NCBI RefSeq assembly: GCF_937997535.1
Contig: NZ_CALKTT010000031.1
Location: 1-20,086 of the forward strand
Source of the DNA: an uncultured Campylobacter sp.
Lineage (GTDB): Bacteria; Campylobacterota; Campylobacteria; Campylobacterales; Campylobacteraceae
DNA: 20,086 nt
Direction: 5' to 3'
The position numbers and the translations under genes are program-made. Of the stretch, positions 19,993 to 20,086 are shown piece after piece (the first letter of the stretch is position 1; every line of letters begins with the position of its first letter). The notes beneath the pieces were generated by a model. The model saw only the letters and a list, made by a program, of their open reading frames with translations. It did not search any database and had not been told where the DNA came from.

Positions 19993-20086
19993 ATGCACGA
20001 AAATCACGCCCACTGCGCACATTCGCACGCATCAAACAAGGTCGTTTTGAGAAATTCTTTCCTTATAATATTCGCTTATATGTTGG
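19993..20086 (+). CDS. Cation diffusion facilitator, CzcD/ZitB type (N-terminal part only)
   Basis: The first 31 residues are present before the window ends. They begin with a histidine-rich metal-binding tail (MHENHAHCAHSHAS: five His and one Cys), followed by a short basic segment and the first hydrophobic helix (LIIFAYML). This is the usual opening of CzcD/ZitB efflux proteins, which export Zn and related divalent metals from the cytoplasm in exchange for protons. GAGG precedes the ATG. Identification rests on the N-terminus alone. Confidence 0.75.
   Translation, partial: MHENHAHCAHSHASNKVVLRNSFLIIFAYML

Noticed and set aside
1..20086. tRNA, rRNA, insertion sequence or prophage genes
   Set aside because: No cloverleaf, rRNA segment, transposase motif or phage gene was seen on either strand.

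Overview
The window looks like chromosome of a Campylobacter with unusually high G+C (about half by eye), of the kind seen in oral species such as C. gracilis, C. showae or C. rectus. The main reason is the order ileS - tiny membrane protein - gatA - guaB - xseB - carbon-nitrogen hydrolase, which I recall from C. jejuni (Cj1061c to Cj1056c). The proteins also read as epsilonproteobacterial. The species is an inference.

Layout. 1-104 is the tail of a plus-strand gene, probably a molybdopterin S-/N-oxide reductase. 133-1161 (minus) is an unknown protein cut by an in-frame amber codon. 1162-1951 is non-coding with two families of short degenerate repeats. 1952-4158 (minus) is pyrB-pyrC, joined by an ATGA overlap. 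4438-4968 (minus) is a KefF/MdaB-type flavin quinone reductase. 4969-5527 is non-coding, perhaps gene debris. 5528-7482 (minus) is a CinA-type gene followed by a lipoprotein-like protein that carries a 27-bp in-frame repeat.

7600-16399 (plus) is one very compact operon: ileS, a 36-residue membrane protein, gatA, guaB, metX, xseB, a nitrilase-family protein with an 18-bp in-frame repeat insert, and a ThiF/MoeB-like protein. Junctions are overlaps of 4-11 bases or gaps of at most 9. The genes serve tRNA charging, GMP synthesis, methionine synthesis and DNA repair.

16440-17880 is an AT-rich patch with a membrane-anchored ankyrin protein (minus) and a 12-codon reading frame behind it. 18004-19637 (minus) holds an Rrf2 regulator, an NmrA/YwnB-like NAD(P)-binding protein and a small cupin. 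The cupin promoter is bracketed by two matching inverted repeats. The plus strand then has a 44-residue protein and the start of a CzcD-type cation efflux pump.

The main unexplained signal is the hexamer AAATTT, a member of the RAATTY class. I count about 125-130 copies by hand, against roughly 5-7 expected from composition. RAATTY words also sit in nearly every unit of the two in-frame minisatellites. The cupin operators, the amber-interrupted gene and the divergent CinA, ThiF and cupin proteins are the other points worth checking.
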